A program made the position numbers and the translations under genes. A DNA stretch of 64,000 nucleotides from Insolitispirillum peregrinum (lineage in GTDB: Bacteria > Pseudomonadota > Alphaproteobacteria > Rhodospirillales > Rhodospirillaceae), in contig NZ_FTOA01000002.1 of NCBI RefSeq assembly GCF_900156605.1, positions 124,001 through 188,000 of the forward strand. The letters run 5' to 3'. The notes beneath the pieces were generated by a model. It saw nothing but the letters and a program-made list of their open reading frames with translations. It did not search any database and was not told the origin of the DNA. This document shows positions 26,665 through 35,589 of the stretch, one piece after another (within the stretch, counting starts at the first letter, position 1; each line of letters starts with the position of its first letter).

Positions 26665-26792
26665 TTGAGTTTTTTTATAGGACGTATTTTCCATTGTGAA
26701 AAGACGCCACCGTTGCATGCCCCTACAAATTCCGCCCGGCAGGGTAGTATTCATGGCCAACCACAAAAAATAAATTCTGACTCCATAAAGCA

Positions 26793-26827
26793 TTAAAGGC
26801 ATAAACGCTGTTCGTTTATGCCTTTAA
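26793..26827 (-). terminator. 15-bp inverted repeat after the Mla-type operon
   Basis: TTAAAGGCATAAACG and its exact complement are separated by CTGTT, 38 bases past the lipoprotein stop codon. The U-tract is weak (TTTAATG), so it is a probable but not ideal terminator. Confidence 0.6.
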
Positions 26828-26864
26828 CATCACAGTAAAAAATGTCTCACCAGAGATCAAATCC

Positions 26865-27551
26865 CTAGCGATTTGTCTTGCTGCGTCCACTCTGTTCTGC
26901 TGAAGCCAACGAGTCGACCTGCAACAGATCGCTTTCAAACTGTCCAAAAATCTGTCGCAAAGCATCGCGGGCCGCCTCGGCGGCGGCCTGAACGCTGCTG
27001 TCCCGGGCGTCCTGACGAACGTGGTACGTCTTGAGATGTATCAGGCGTAAGCCCTTGCGCTGGGTCAGGCCCAGCTCCAGCTCGACGTCCATCGCCGCAG
27101 ATGTGGCGGTCCGCAGGTGGTCAAAATGGATCAGCCGCCCCTGAATTTCATAATCAACCATCACCCGCAATTCCGGCGTTACCACGGTCTGGAAAATACC
27201 GCTGTTGCGCAGGCTGCTGGTCAAGCTCATTTGCAGGGCCTGCGGCGGGGCTTCCGCCCAGAAGTGATAGCTGTATTGCTCCAGCGGGCTGTCTGTCGGA
27301 GACGGTCCGCTCTGCTGGCTGAACACGATCGCCCGCTGACTGAGCAAACCATCGGCGGCAAACGGACGGATTTCCACCGCTCCATCAAACCGCGCCTTTG
27401 CCGTCAGGGGCGAGGCCGGGGAGGCCACCTCCAGCCGGTAAAAGGCGTCCTTGGGAACCGGCTCCTGACTACAGCCACCGACCAGAACCGCCATGCCCAC
27501 CGCCGCCAGCACGGCAAGCCCGGTGTTGTTCGCCATTATAGCCCGTTTCAT
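26865..27551 (-). CDS. ABC-type transport auxiliary lipoprotein
   Basis: A 228-residue lipoprotein of the ABC_trans_aux/PqiC-like family. The signal sequence ends in the lipobox VLVGGC at about residue 28. The mature part begins QEPVPKDAFYRLEV and has the family's VEIRPFAADGLLSQRAIVF strand pair. These lipoproteins partner MCE-domain lipid transporters at the outer membrane. The ATG overlaps the stop of the MCE gene by one base, and the gene is the last of the transporter operon. The protein ends in a basic tail (SGRSKTNR). Confidence 0.88.
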   Translation of the reverse strand: MKRAIMANNTGLAVLAAVGMAVLVGGCSQEPVPKDAFYRLEVASPASPLTAKARFDGAVEIRPFAADGLLSQRAIVFSQQSGPSPTDSPLEQYSYHFWAEAPPQALQMSLTSSLRNSGIFQTVVTPELRVMVDYEIQGRLIHFDHLRTATSAAMDVELELGLTQRKGLRLIHLKTYHVRQDARDSSVQAAAEAARDALRQIFGQFESDLLQVDSLASAEQSGRSKTNR

Positions 27552-28528
27552 CACCGCTTCTCCTCGTCACGCTGCGGCTTGCCGCCCAGCAACAGCCCCG
27601 GATTTTGCCGCACCGACCGGCTGAATTCAGCCATGTTGCGGGTGGTGGAGTCCATGTTGTAGGTGATGCTGTCGATGTTGCGCGAGATTGCATCCAGCGA
27701 ATAGCGCATGTCCTTCACCGCCCCACGGATATCGCTGCGGTTCTCGCTGACCATCGTATCGAGCTGCTCAACCAGCTTTTGCACTTCGGTGCTCATCGTT
27801 CCCAGATTACCGGCGATCTGGCTTAGTTGCCCGGTCGCCTTGTCGGCGTTATCCATCACCCGCTGCAGGCTGGCAACGTTCTGGCTGCTGAGGACTTCCT
27901 CGTTCAGCTTGCCGGTCATGCTGGCAACGTTGGCGGTAATTTCCGGTGCCCGCTCGGCCAGAGCCTCGGACACCTTGCGCAGGTTGGCGGCAATCGCCGG
28001 AATGTCGCTGGTGGCCAGACTGTTGGCATTCCCCGCCATCTGGTTCAGCGTGTCGAGCAACGGCTTGATGCCGCCACGGGTCAGCTCGGTGACCTCGCCT
28101 GCCACGTCCGACATCACCGCAAAGATGTTGCCACCGCTCTTGCCCGGAATTTCACCGCCGGGGGTAATCATCTCGTCCTGTGTGCCGCCGGTAATGTTGA
28201 TGGTCACCGCCGACAACAGCCCCGATGCCGCAATGCGGGCCAGACTGTCCCTGGGGATCGCCCAGCCTTCCTTCACCGACATCACCACCTTGAACCGGGT
28301 GCTGGCACCGCTGCGCTGCGGGACGATCTCTTCAATCTGACCAATCGGATAGCCTTCGTACAACACCTGCGTGCCGAACTTCAGGCCACCAACATTGCTA
28401 TAGACAGTGTAATAGCTGTCCGTTGACCCGGCCCGGCCCACCATCGCCGCCAGAATGCCAACCAGCACCACCAGCATCACCAGCACAAAGCTGCCGACAA
28501 CGGTGTAATTGATACGGCTGTCGGTCAT
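27551..28528 (-). CDS. mlaD: MlaD-type MCE domain protein
   Basis: A 325-residue inner-membrane-anchored periplasmic protein. One membrane helix (about residues 9-32, VGSFVLVMLVVLVGILAAMV) is followed by one MCE domain (about 37-115, with GLKFGTQVLYEGYPIGQI). A long amphipathic helical tail lies at 130-310. MCE proteins form hexameric rings or tubes that carry phospholipids between membranes. The tail is longer than in E. coli MlaD (183 residues), nearer to longer alphaproteobacterial members. It sits 58 bases after the ATPase gene and overlaps the lipoprotein gene. Confidence 0.9.
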   Translation of the reverse strand: MTDSRINYTVVGSFVLVMLVVLVGILAAMVGRAGSTDSYYTVYSNVGGLKFGTQVLYEGYPIGQIEEIVPQRSGASTRFKVVMSVKEGWAIPRDSLARIAASGLLSAVTINITGGTQDEMITPGGEIPGKSGGNIFAVMSDVAGEVTELTRGGIKPLLDTLNQMAGNANSLATSDIPAIAANLRKVSEALAERAPEITANVASMTGKLNEEVLSSQNVASLQRVMDNADKATGQLSQIAGNLGTMSTEVQKLVEQLDTMVSENRSDIRGAVKDMRYSLDAISRNIDSITYNMDSTTRNMAEFSRSVRQNPGLLLGGKPQRDEEKR

Positions 28529-28586
28529 ATCCGGCCCCCATTGGCAAAAAGCGTCATGTCGAGAAATGTCATGGTGTTCAGGCTCC

Positions 28587-29384
28587 TTACAGCCGTCCGC
28601 CGGTCAGACGGCGCAAGTATTCTTCCGGGTCAAGGTCCACCGGTTTGACCCGGCGGTTCAGCAAATTCTGGATGCGTTCATTGGGGTGGGCGCGAATTTC
28701 CGGCACACTGCCAATCGCCAGAATTTCCCCCTGATCCAGCACACAGATGCGGTCGGCAATCTTGAACGCGCTGTCCAGCTCGTGGGTGACCACCACCACA
28801 CTCATTGCCATCGCATCGCGCAAATCAAGGATCAGGTCATCAATCTGGGCGGCAACCACCGGGTCCAGCCCGGCAGACGGTTCGTCACAAAACAGGATGC
28901 GCGGGTCCATCACGATGGCGCGGGCCAAAGCCGCCCGCTTGATCATCCCGCCGGACAATTCGGCTGGCATCAGGGCATCAAAGCCAGCCAGATTGACCAC
29001 TTCCATTTTCAGGCGGGCCATGATTTCCATCGTCATCCGGTCCAGCCGGGTGTGTTCGCGCAGTGGCAGCAGGATATTTTCCAGCACCGACAGCGACGAA
29101 AACAGCGCCCCGCCCTGAAAGGCAACGCCGATCTTTTGCCGCAGCAGGGTCAGTTCGATATCGGGGATGGTGTTGATGTCCTGCCCCAGAATGTGAACAT
29201 TCCCCGAGGTTGGCCGCAGCAGCCCGAGCAAATGGTTGAGCAGGGTCGATTTCCCCGACCCCGATCCGCCCATGATCACCAGAATTTCCCCGGCGCGGAC
29301 TTCGAGGGAAACGTTCTTCAGGATTTGGCGGCTGCCGTAATGGGTGACCAGGGATTCGACCGCAATGACGCTCTCTGTGCTCAT
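28587..29384 (-). CDS. mlaF: MlaF-type ABC transporter ATPase
   Basis: A 265-residue ATPase that powers the Mla-type lipid transporter. The Walker A is MGGSGSGKSTLLNHLLG (near residue 36). The Q-loop lies in IGVAFQGGALFSSLSV, the signature is LSGGMIKRAALARA, and the Walker B is ILFCDEPSAGLDP followed by VVVTHE. The C-terminal extension NRRVKPVDLDPEEYLRRLTG resembles the region of MlaF that contacts the STAS protein MlaB. This is relevant because a STAS gene lies two genes upstream. Nine bases separate it from the permease gene. Confidence 0.95.
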   Translation of the reverse strand: MSTESVIAVESLVTHYGSRQILKNVSLEVRAGEILVIMGGSGSGKSTLLNHLLGLLRPTSGNVHILGQDINTIPDIELTLLRQKIGVAFQGGALFSSLSVLENILLPLREHTRLDRMTMEIMARLKMEVVNLAGFDALMPAELSGGMIKRAALARAIVMDPRILFCDEPSAGLDPVVAAQIDDLILDLRDAMAMSVVVVTHELDSAFKIADRICVLDQGEILAIGSVPEIRAHPNERIQNLLNRRVKPVDLDPEEYLRRLTGGRL

Positions 29385-29393
29385 GGAGGGTTC

Positions 29394-30212
29394 CTAACGG
29401 GTCAGCACAAAAGCGAACAGCATGTCGGTGATGACAATCGCCGCAATGCCGTGCACCACCGACCGGGTGGTCATCCGCCCGACGCCTTCGGCACCGCCGG
29501 TCACCATCGCCCCGTTGACCACCCCGACCATCACGATCAGCACGGCAAACAGCAGGGCCTTGCCCAATCCATGCAGCAGGTCGTTGGGATGCAGCGCGGC
29601 GAGGGTATCCTGCGCAAAGGCCGACAGGCTGATCCCCAGTTCGACCGAGGCATACAGCCCGGCCCCCAGCAGGGCAACCAGATCGGCCCACAGGGTCAGC
29701 AGCGGCAACATCACCACCGTCGCCACCAGCGCCGGGGCCACCAGATAGCGTACCGGATTGATCCCCATCACCGTCAGGGCATCGACTTCCTGACTGATTT
29801 TCATTGTCCCCAGCCGGGCGGCCAGCGCTGACCCCGAGCGGCCAGCGACCAGAATGCCGGTGATCAGCGGCGAGAATTCGCGGGTGACCGACAGCGCCAC
29901 CCCCAGCGTCACCCGGCTTTCGGCGCCGAACATCCGCAAGGTATAAATCCCCTGAATCGCCAGCATTGCCCCGATGGTCAGGGCCAGCACCGAGACGATC
30001 GGCAAGGCCAGAACGCCGATTTCCATCGCCTGGGCCGCCATCGCCGACAGGCGCACCGGCTGGCGGCGCTGTCGTCCCAGCAGCAGCCAGAACAGCGACT
30101 GCCCCAGCAGGACCGAAGCAAAACCGAGTTCCGTAACACCGTGGACGGTGGCTTCCCCCAGGCGGGAAATCCAGCGCAGCGGTGCGGAATGGGCTGAAGA
30201 CTGTGCGCTCAT
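29394..30212 (-). CDS. mlaE: MlaE-type ABC transporter permease
   Basis: A 272-residue inner-membrane permease of the MlaE family with about five membrane helices. The coupling segment EFSPLITGILVAGRSGSALA and the following ARLGTMKISQEVDALTVMGI carry the family's EQ-loop-like motif. It forms the transport path for phospholipids under the MCE ring. The start overlaps the STAS gene by four bases (ATGA), so the STAS protein and permease are translated together. This spacing supports the STAS protein being the MlaB equivalent. Confidence 0.95.
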   Translation of the reverse strand: MSAQSSAHSAPLRWISRLGEATVHGVTELGFASVLLGQSLFWLLLGRQRRQPVRLSAMAAQAMEIGVLALPIVSVLALTIGAMLAIQGIYTLRMFGAESRVTLGVALSVTREFSPLITGILVAGRSGSALAARLGTMKISQEVDALTVMGINPVRYLVAPALVATVVMLPLLTLWADLVALLGAGLYASVELGISLSAFAQDTLAALHPNDLLHGLGKALLFAVLIVMVGVVNGAMVTGGAEGVGRMTTRSVVHGIAAIVITDMLFAFVLTR

Positions 30213-30556
30213 GCCGCGCCCCGTCTGGCCTGCGTCAGCGCCTGCGGAACCGTTTCGGCCAGCGCAAACACCCGATCCAGCCGGGCAAGCTGGAACACCC
30301 GCATCGCGCTGGCCGATACCCCGGCCAGAATGAAGGCGCTGCCCTGACGGCGGGCGGTCTGAAAGCCTTCGACCAGACTGGCAACGCCAGAGGAGTCGAT
30401 ATAGCGCACGGCGGTCAAATCAATCACCATCGGCTGCTTCAGGGCCAGCGTTTCAAGGATGGCGGCCCGCACCGACGGCGAGGTCTGCAAGTCAATTTCT
30501 CCGGCAAGGGCCACGATGGCCACACCGCTGTCATGCCGGATTTCAACGCTTGCCAT
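30209..30556 (-). CDS. STAS domain protein (MlaB-like / anti-sigma antagonist type)
   Basis: A 115-residue single STAS domain. The conserved loop reads RYIDSSGVASLVEG, with Ser55-Ser56 at the place where SpoIIAA-type antagonists are phosphorylated. E. coli MlaB has DTAG here, and its Thr is needed for binding MlaF. Position directly before mlaE, with overlap, suggests this protein is the MlaB subunit. The preceding gene encodes a phosphatase plus HATPase kinase domain, three bases away, so its phosphorylation state may be controlled (inference). Confidence 0.88.
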   Translation of the reverse strand: MASVEIRHDSGVAIVALAGEIDLQTSPSVRAAILETLALKQPMVIDLTAVRYIDSSGVASLVEGFQTARRQGSAFILAGVSASAMRVFQLARLDRVFALAETVPQALTQARRGAA

Positions 30557-30559
30557 GGT

Positions 30560-32401
30560 TCAGTCCTTCTTCGTCTCCTGCACCGCCACCCGCATCGAGG
30601 CGGCAGGACGCTGCTTGACCAAGCGTAAACAGTTTCCGTGCGGAACGCCAGCCCGAGGCCGGTCATCGTGTGGCACGGGAGGAGGTTCAAGCTCCCAGGC
30701 ATCGGTCAGGGCGGTGATGAAATGCAATCCCAGTCCCCCCGGTCGCAAGGAGGCCCGCTCCCGCGGGGTCAGGATGGCGGGCGAAACGGTCGGAGCATCA
30801 TCGTGCAGGCGCACCACCACCGCTCCGGCGGCGTCAGTCGTTGCCGCCTGCGGCAGAACCTCGACCCACACTGGCCGCTGAACGTCACCACCGCCATAGC
30901 CGTGACGGATGATGTTCTGCGCGGCCTCGTCCACCGCCAGCACCAGATCGTCGGCCCAGTCTACCGGCGCCTGCAACACACTGGCGCAGGCGTGGATGAA
31001 ACGGCGCAGGATGGTCAGGCTGGCCGGAACGGCAGGCAGGTCAAGCCGCCAGCAGGGCGCAGGCGAGGGCGTCAGGGTCAGCACCGTCATGTCATCGCGC
31101 CGGTTCCATCCGGCTTCGCCAATCAGGTCAAACAGGGCATGCAGACGGTCCTGTCCGCGCAGGGGAGCCGTTGCCGACAGCAACGGGCGCAGGCCATCAC
31201 CGCCCAGCATTGCCCCCCGGCTGTTGGCCGCCTCGGTCAGGCCATCGGTCAGCAGAATCAGGCTCGCCCCAGGGGGGAGGGTCAACCGTTGCTGAACCGG
31301 TTGCTGTGCATCGTGGGGATCAAACAGGCCGGGCAAAATGCCCAGTGGCGGCCCGCCAACGGTCAGCGGGGTAAAGCTGTTGCCCACCGGATCATGGATC
31401 AGTGGTGGTTCATGACCGGCATTGGCGATCACCACCGACTGGTCGCGGGGGTCGTACAGCAGACAGGCCATGGTGACGAACATCCCGTGCGAGGCGGTTT
31501 CGCACAGCTCTTCCGAAATGCGCGCCAGCAGGGCCGCCGGGGTCGGCGTCGGGCTGTCCTTGGCCAGACAGCGAAACAGCGATGAGGTTTTTGCCATCAA
31601 CAGGGCGGCATTCAACCCCTTGCCGGACACATCGGCCACCGTCCCCCACAGACGGCCATCGGGCAGCACCACCACATCATAAAAATCGCCGGACACCTGC
31701 GACAGCGGCACATTCAGCCCGTGCAGGGGGAACGTATCATCGCGGGCGGCAGGCAACAGGCCGCGCTGAATGTCGGCGGCCAGCTCCAGCTCGTGGCGCA
31801 GACGCTCCTGCTCTGCCAGTTGCCGGGCCAGACGGATATTGATGATCCCCAGCGCCGCCGCCGATGACAGGGCAATCAGCAAGCGCTCATCGGCATCGCT
31901 GAACGGCTCGCCATCACCCTTGTTGACCAGCGCCACCGCCCCCAGCGCCTCGCCATTGAGCGTCAGCGGCGCAATCAGCAGCGAGCGCAGGGTCAGCCCC
32001 GGATCGCCGCCCAGCAACAGACAGATCTGTTCATCGGTGGGGGGCGGGTCGCCATGGACATAGTCAACGGCCTGGCTCTGGTGGCGGGCGATGCAGCGGC
32101 CAATCAGGCCGGTCCCCCACGCCAGCCGCAAGCCGCTGTGATCCACCGGCCCATGGCAGGCATAACAGACAATATCCGGCGTGGGGTCCGGCGCAGTGAT
32201 CCCGCGCCGGGGCTCGGTCAGGAACAGCGACGAGCCCTCGGCCCCCAGATGACGGCTGACCCGTGCCAGCCCCCGATGCACCATCCGTTCAAAGTTCCCG
32301 CTGCCGGTGAACTCCTGCATCATTTCAGCGATCAGGCCCAAATGGTCGAGGCCCTGTTCACTGTCGTCCGGCATGGGGGAGGGGGCCGGGCGGGGGGACA
32401 T
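30560..32401 (-). CDS. GAF - PP2C (SpoIIE) - HATPase regulator
   Basis: A 613-residue cytoplasmic signalling protein with three modules. The GAF domain spans about residues 20-195 (ending NIRLARQLAEQ, then a short coiled coil). The SpoIIE-type PP2C phosphatase spans about 215-445, with metal-binding SGDFYD, TVADVSGKG, LTDGLTEA and RRDDMTVL. The HATPase_c domain of RsbW type spans about 460-600, with N-box LAVDEAAQNIIRHGY and G2 box RPGGLGLHF. Phosphatase and kinase halves of a partner switch are thus in one chain, and the STAS target follows three bases later. The ATG overlaps the folE stop (TAATG). Predicted role: sense a small ligand via GAF and set the phosphorylation of the STAS protein. 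Confidence 0.9.
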   Translation of the reverse strand: MSPRPAPSPMPDDSEQGLDHLGLIAEMMQEFTGSGNFERMVHRGLARVSRHLGAEGSSLFLTEPRRGITAPDPTPDIVCYACHGPVDHSGLRLAWGTGLIGRCIARHQSQAVDYVHGDPPPTDEQICLLLGGDPGLTLRSLLIAPLTLNGEALGAVALVNKGDGEPFSDADERLLIALSSAAALGIINIRLARQLAEQERLRHELELAADIQRGLLPAARDDTFPLHGLNVPLSQVSGDFYDVVVLPDGRLWGTVADVSGKGLNAALLMAKTSSLFRCLAKDSPTPTPAALLARISEELCETASHGMFVTMACLLYDPRDQSVVIANAGHEPPLIHDPVGNSFTPLTVGGPPLGILPGLFDPHDAQQPVQQRLTLPPGASLILLTDGLTEAANSRGAMLGGDGLRPLLSATAPLRGQDRLHALFDLIGEAGWNRRDDMTVLTLTPSPAPCWRLDLPAVPASLTILRRFIHACASVLQAPVDWADDLVLAVDEAAQNIIRHGYGGGDVQRPVWVEVLPQAATTDAAGAVVVRLHDDAPTVSPAILTPRERASLRPGGLGLHFITALTDAWELEPPPVPHDDRPRAGVPHGNCLRLVKQRPAASMRVAVQETKKD

Positions 32402-33012
32402 TATTTCGGATTGCCGATCATCGCCAGGAACTCCCGGCGGGTGGACGGGTCATCACGGAACGCCCCCAGCATCCGGCTGGTGACCATCGAAACGCCATGC
32501 TTGTGTACGCCACGGGTGGTCATACACTGATGCTGGCCGGAAATCACCACCGCCACCCCCAGCGGGTCCAGAACCTCCTGAATGGTGTTGGCCACCTGAG
32601 CGGTCATCTTTTCCTGAATCTGCAAGCGCTTGGCATAGATTTCCACCACCCGCGCCAGCTTGGAGATCCCCACCACCCGCCGCCGGGGAATGTAGGCCAC
32701 ATGGGCATAGCCGATGATCGGGGCCAGATGGTGCTCGCAGTGGCTTTCAAACGGGATGTCTTTCAACACCACCATTTCGTCATAGCCTTCGACCTCTTCA
32801 AAGGTCCGGCGCAGCACTTCGGCCGGGTCCGAGCCATAACCGGCAAACCATTCCTCAAAGGCGCGCGCCACCCGGGCCGGGGTATCCACCAGACCTTCAC
32901 GGGTCGGATCATCTCCGGCCCAGCGCAGCAGCGTCCGCACGGCCGTTTCGGCGTCCTCACGGGTCGGGGCAAGGGTATCGGTCGGGCGGGGAGAGGGAGA
33001 GGAAACGGTCAC
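32401..33012 (-). CDS. folE: GTP cyclohydrolase I
   Basis: A 203-residue enzyme converting GTP to 7,8-dihydroneopterin triphosphate, the first step of folate and pterin synthesis. Zinc and active-site motifs are present: [40 protein letters not shown] and [14 protein letters not shown]. About 25 N-terminal residues are low in complexity, as is usual. It is the first gene of a minus-strand run that continues with overlaps into the phosphatase, STAS and Mla-type genes, an uncommon neighbour set for folE. Confidence 0.97.
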   Translation of the reverse strand: MTVSSPSPRPTDTLAPTREDAETAVRTLLRWAGDDPTREGLVDTPARVARAFEEWFAGYGSDPAEVLRRTFEEVEGYDEMVVLKDIPFESHCEHHLAPIIGYAHVAYIPRRRVVGISKLARVVEIYAKRLQIQEKMTAQVANTIQEVLDPLGVAVVISGQHQCMTTRGVHKHGVSMVTSRMLGAFRDDPSTRREFLAMIGNPK

Positions 33013-33154
33013 ATCAAATCTCCTGTCAGCGTCAGCCAGACCCTTGGGCTGTAGTAGCCGACGTACATTGTCAACTTCAGCCCGCTGCCAGACCGAGGAA
33101 AAATCCCTCTCTGGCCGACAACAGGGCTGCTGTATTACCTAGGGCGACAGTCAA

Positions 33155-33183
33155 CAAGAAAAAAGGGGGAAAATGGCCCCCTT
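33155..33183 (-). terminator. Terminator of apaG
   Basis: On the minus strand AAGGGGG pairs with CCCCCTT around a seven-base loop, followed by six T. It lies 37 bases past the apaG stop. Confidence 0.88.
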
Positions 33184-33219
33184 GTCGGGTGCAGACGTTT
33201 TCCTGTCGCAACGACGGCG

Positions 33220-33630
33220 TTAATTCAGTGCTCGCCGTTCATAGGGACTGTCGAGGGAAAACATCGGGACTTCAGCCTGAAAGCGTTCACCGGCATCGCT
33301 TTCCATTTCGTACCAGCCATGCATCAGGCCAGACGGCGTCTGCAGCGGCGTCCCCGAGGTATATTCATAGGAATCCCCCGGTTCCAGCACCGGCTGTTCG
33401 CCGACTACTCCCGGACCGCGCACCTCCTGCAAGGCACCGTTGGCATCGGTGATTTTCCAGTAGCGGTTAATCAGCTGAACGGTTTCATCACCCTTGTTCT
33501 CGATCCGCACCTGATAGGCCCAGACGTAGTGGTGTGACGCCGGTTCGGATTGTTCTTCGAGATAGACGGGACGAACGGTGATGCGAATGCCGCGCGTCAC
33601 TTTCTCGTATGCCCCATAGTGCCCCATCAT
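33220..33630 (-). CDS. apaG: ApaG protein
   Basis: A 136-residue beta-sandwich protein of the ApaG/CorD family. It starts its domain with [20 protein letters not shown] and has the family block [20 protein letters not shown], then [17 protein letters not shown] and the C-terminal GWYEME. The function is unclear; E. coli mutants show altered cobalt/magnesium handling. Two adjacent ATG codons can serve as start. It is monocistronic, with its own terminator. Confidence 0.94.
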   Translation of the reverse strand: MMGHYGAYEKVTRGIRITVRPVYLEEQSEPASHHYVWAYQVRIENKGDETVQLINRYWKITDANGALQEVRGPGVVGEQPVLEPGDSYEYTSGTPLQTPSGLMHGWYEMESDAGERFQAEVPMFSLDSPYERRALN

Positions 33631-33777
33631 GGCCCCCGTTATCGGTATCCTGTCCCATGCATTGGGATGGTTCCAGTTTACGGGCGCTGATGAAAGAAGC
33701 CAAAGGAAGTTTTAACGCCGGGCCATGCGCAAACGGCATGGACAGCCGATGACAGGGCCGGAAACGACCTGATCCGG

Positions 33778-34647
33778 TCAGCCGATTTTGGGCTTGACGC
33801 GAACCGACGGCGGCGGCGGGACGGCAGGCAGCCCCAGAATGTCACGCGCCTGGGCCGGGCTGGCAACAAAGGCTCCAACCGACACACAGTGGCCGGCAGC
33901 CCGGCGCACCAGATCGGCATTATCCTCGGCCAGCATGTTCGGCGACAGGCGGACGGTGTTGCCCAGTCCGGTGCGCAGGTGACCACCGCGATACAGCGCC
34001 CAGTCCATCACCGTTTCCTGATGCCGTCCGACACCGGTTGCGGTCCAGGTGGCTTCCGGACACAGGTCGTGCAGTTCGGCCACCATCGTATCAAGCAGAT
34101 GCCGCAGGGCGGGCAGGGCACCGGGAATACCGAACAGCAACTGCATGTGCAGTGGTTCCCGTGCCAACCCGGAATGGACCAGCCCCTTGGCATTGTACAA
34201 CATCGCCAGATCGAAAACGGCGAACTCCGGCTTGACACCGTACTGTTCCATCAGTCCGGCCAGCCCCTCGATCATCGCCGGACTGTTGTCGAGGATGGTA
34301 TCGAAATAGTTCACCGAGCCGGGAATCAGACTCGCCATGTCCGGTTTCAGGGCCAGCGCCGCCCCGCGCACCTTCGGGTCCGCGTGGTGGCCCATGGTCG
34401 AAATCTGGATGATGACTTCCGGGCACAGCGCGCGCACTCCCTCGATCACCGGCGCCAGACGTTCGGGGCTGTTGCACAGCCGTCCGTCGTCGTCACGGGC
34501 GTGCAGGTGAACCATGCTGGCTCCGGCCTCGTAGGCGGCATGGATGCTTTCAATCTGCTCGCTCGGGCTGATCGGAATCCCCGGGTGATCGGACTTGCGG
34601 GTCCGGCTACCGGTGATGGCGCAGCTGATGATCACTGGGCGACTCAT
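33778..34647 (-). CDS. BKACE family beta-keto acid cleavage enzyme
   Basis: A 289-residue TIM-barrel protein of the BKACE (DUF849) family, whose members cleave beta-keto acids using acetyl-CoA; Kce of lysine fermentation is the prototype. It begins VIISCAITGSRTRKSDHPGIPISP and has the metal pair in SMVHLHARDDDGR (HxH), then QISTMGH and GSVNYFDTILDN. The C-terminal half has LRTGLGNTVRLSPN in place of the usual GNHVRVGLED. The true substrate cannot be read from sequence. It is flanked by gaps of about 150 and 270 bases and appears monocistronic. Confidence 0.88.
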   Translation of the reverse strand: MSRPVIISCAITGSRTRKSDHPGIPISPSEQIESIHAAYEAGASMVHLHARDDDGRLCNSPERLAPVIEGVRALCPEVIIQISTMGHHADPKVRGAALALKPDMASLIPGSVNYFDTILDNSPAMIEGLAGLMEQYGVKPEFAVFDLAMLYNAKGLVHSGLAREPLHMQLLFGIPGALPALRHLLDTMVAELHDLCPEATWTATGVGRHQETVMDWALYRGGHLRTGLGNTVRLSPNMLAEDNADLVRRAAGHCVSVGAFVASPAQARDILGLPAVPPPPSVRVKPKIG

Positions 34648-34916
34648 GGTGGCGAACCCTCCCGTTGGGTAATGGCCGGTGACGGCTACCGTTTCTTGCC
34701 TGCTATCCTACTCAACACAAGGGAACAATCCCAGAGGGGAATGCCGTTCTCCCCATTCTTTTCGCACTTGCGAAACAATTGTTGTTCCGCCAGAGCCTGA
34801 CAGGCACAAAAGCGTCATGCCCCCTCTGTCAGATGGCGATGGACCCGGCGCAAAAGCAGTGATTTACTGGCCTTCCTGCCGCCGGCATGCGGCCTTCTTA
34901 CTGGACGATTCCTCTG

Positions 34917-35252
34917 ATGAACACTGACGACACTCCCGTGACCCCCGACGATGATGCCGATGTGGCCGCCGTTGCCCTGACCGTTGAAACCGACGATGGC
35001 GAAGAAGTGGTGGCCGTGCCTGTCCGTTCCCCGGCCGATGCCGAGCGGGTGATGGACCTGATCGCCGGGCTGGATGACGTGATGGCCGACATCGACCCGG
35101 AAATTCAGGACGCAGTGATGGCGGCGCTGATCCTGGCGATGGGCAACGCCCTGCGTCAGGCCCCGGAATGGCCACTGAAGGCCCGTCTTGATTCCTTTGG
35201 CCGGTTCGTGCTGTCGGTGATCGAAGATACCAAGGCCCATCTGGACGACTGA
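34917..35252 (+). CDS. Acidic hypothetical protein
   Basis: A 111-residue strongly acidic protein that I do not recognise. The N-terminal 35 residues are disordered and Asp/Val/Ala rich. From about residue 40 a helical part follows (ADAERVMDLIAGLDDVMADI, then DAVMAALILAMGNALRQ). There is no signal peptide, membrane helix or cysteine. Codon use is like its neighbours, so it is probably a real gene. The ATG at 34917 is preferred over 34887 because the acidic domain follows directly; its ribosome site (GGACGA) is weak. Confidence 0.6.
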   Translation: MNTDDTPVTPDDDADVAAVALTVETDDGEEVVAVPVRSPADAERVMDLIAGLDDVMADIDPEIQDAVMAALILAMGNALRQAPEWPLKARLDSFGRFVLSVIEDTKAHLDD

Positions 35253-35589
35253 GCCACGGGACTGGCGGGGGCGGAATTTTCCTGTCTCCGCCGGGTCTTG
35301 ATTATTGATGAATAGTGACAATCTGTTTTCTCAAGCACCCTTCTGTGCTCTTTGGCACAGTTGGCCCGGAACCATCGCATACAAGAGTATGGAAAAGCGG
35401 GTAGGGATGCACTTTTTTGGTTTGCCACTCGAAGCACCCCCGCTATCCTAACGCGCTGATCGTGCCAGTCAGGACGTTGCCCGCCAGGGCGACGGGGTGA
35501 CCGGGATGATGCGAATGGTGATCGGGGGTCACGGTTCGCAGTCGTGCCTTTTTGATTGAAACCTTTGATCTCACCGTGGAGCGTGCGTC
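35253..35589. other. 337-bp gap without a gene
   Basis: Holds a hairpin GGCGGA...TCCGCC (35270-35292) just past the upstream gene, lacking a U-tract, and a second small palindrome CTGTGC-TCTTTG-GCACAG (35343-35360). The promoter of the MCP-like gene must lie here, but no clear boxes were found. Confidence 0.4.

Noticed and set aside
28509-29831. A 440-codon plus-strand frame opposite mlaD-mlaF-mlaE
   Set aside because: Antisense of the transporter genes; His/Gln-rich composition without family resemblance.
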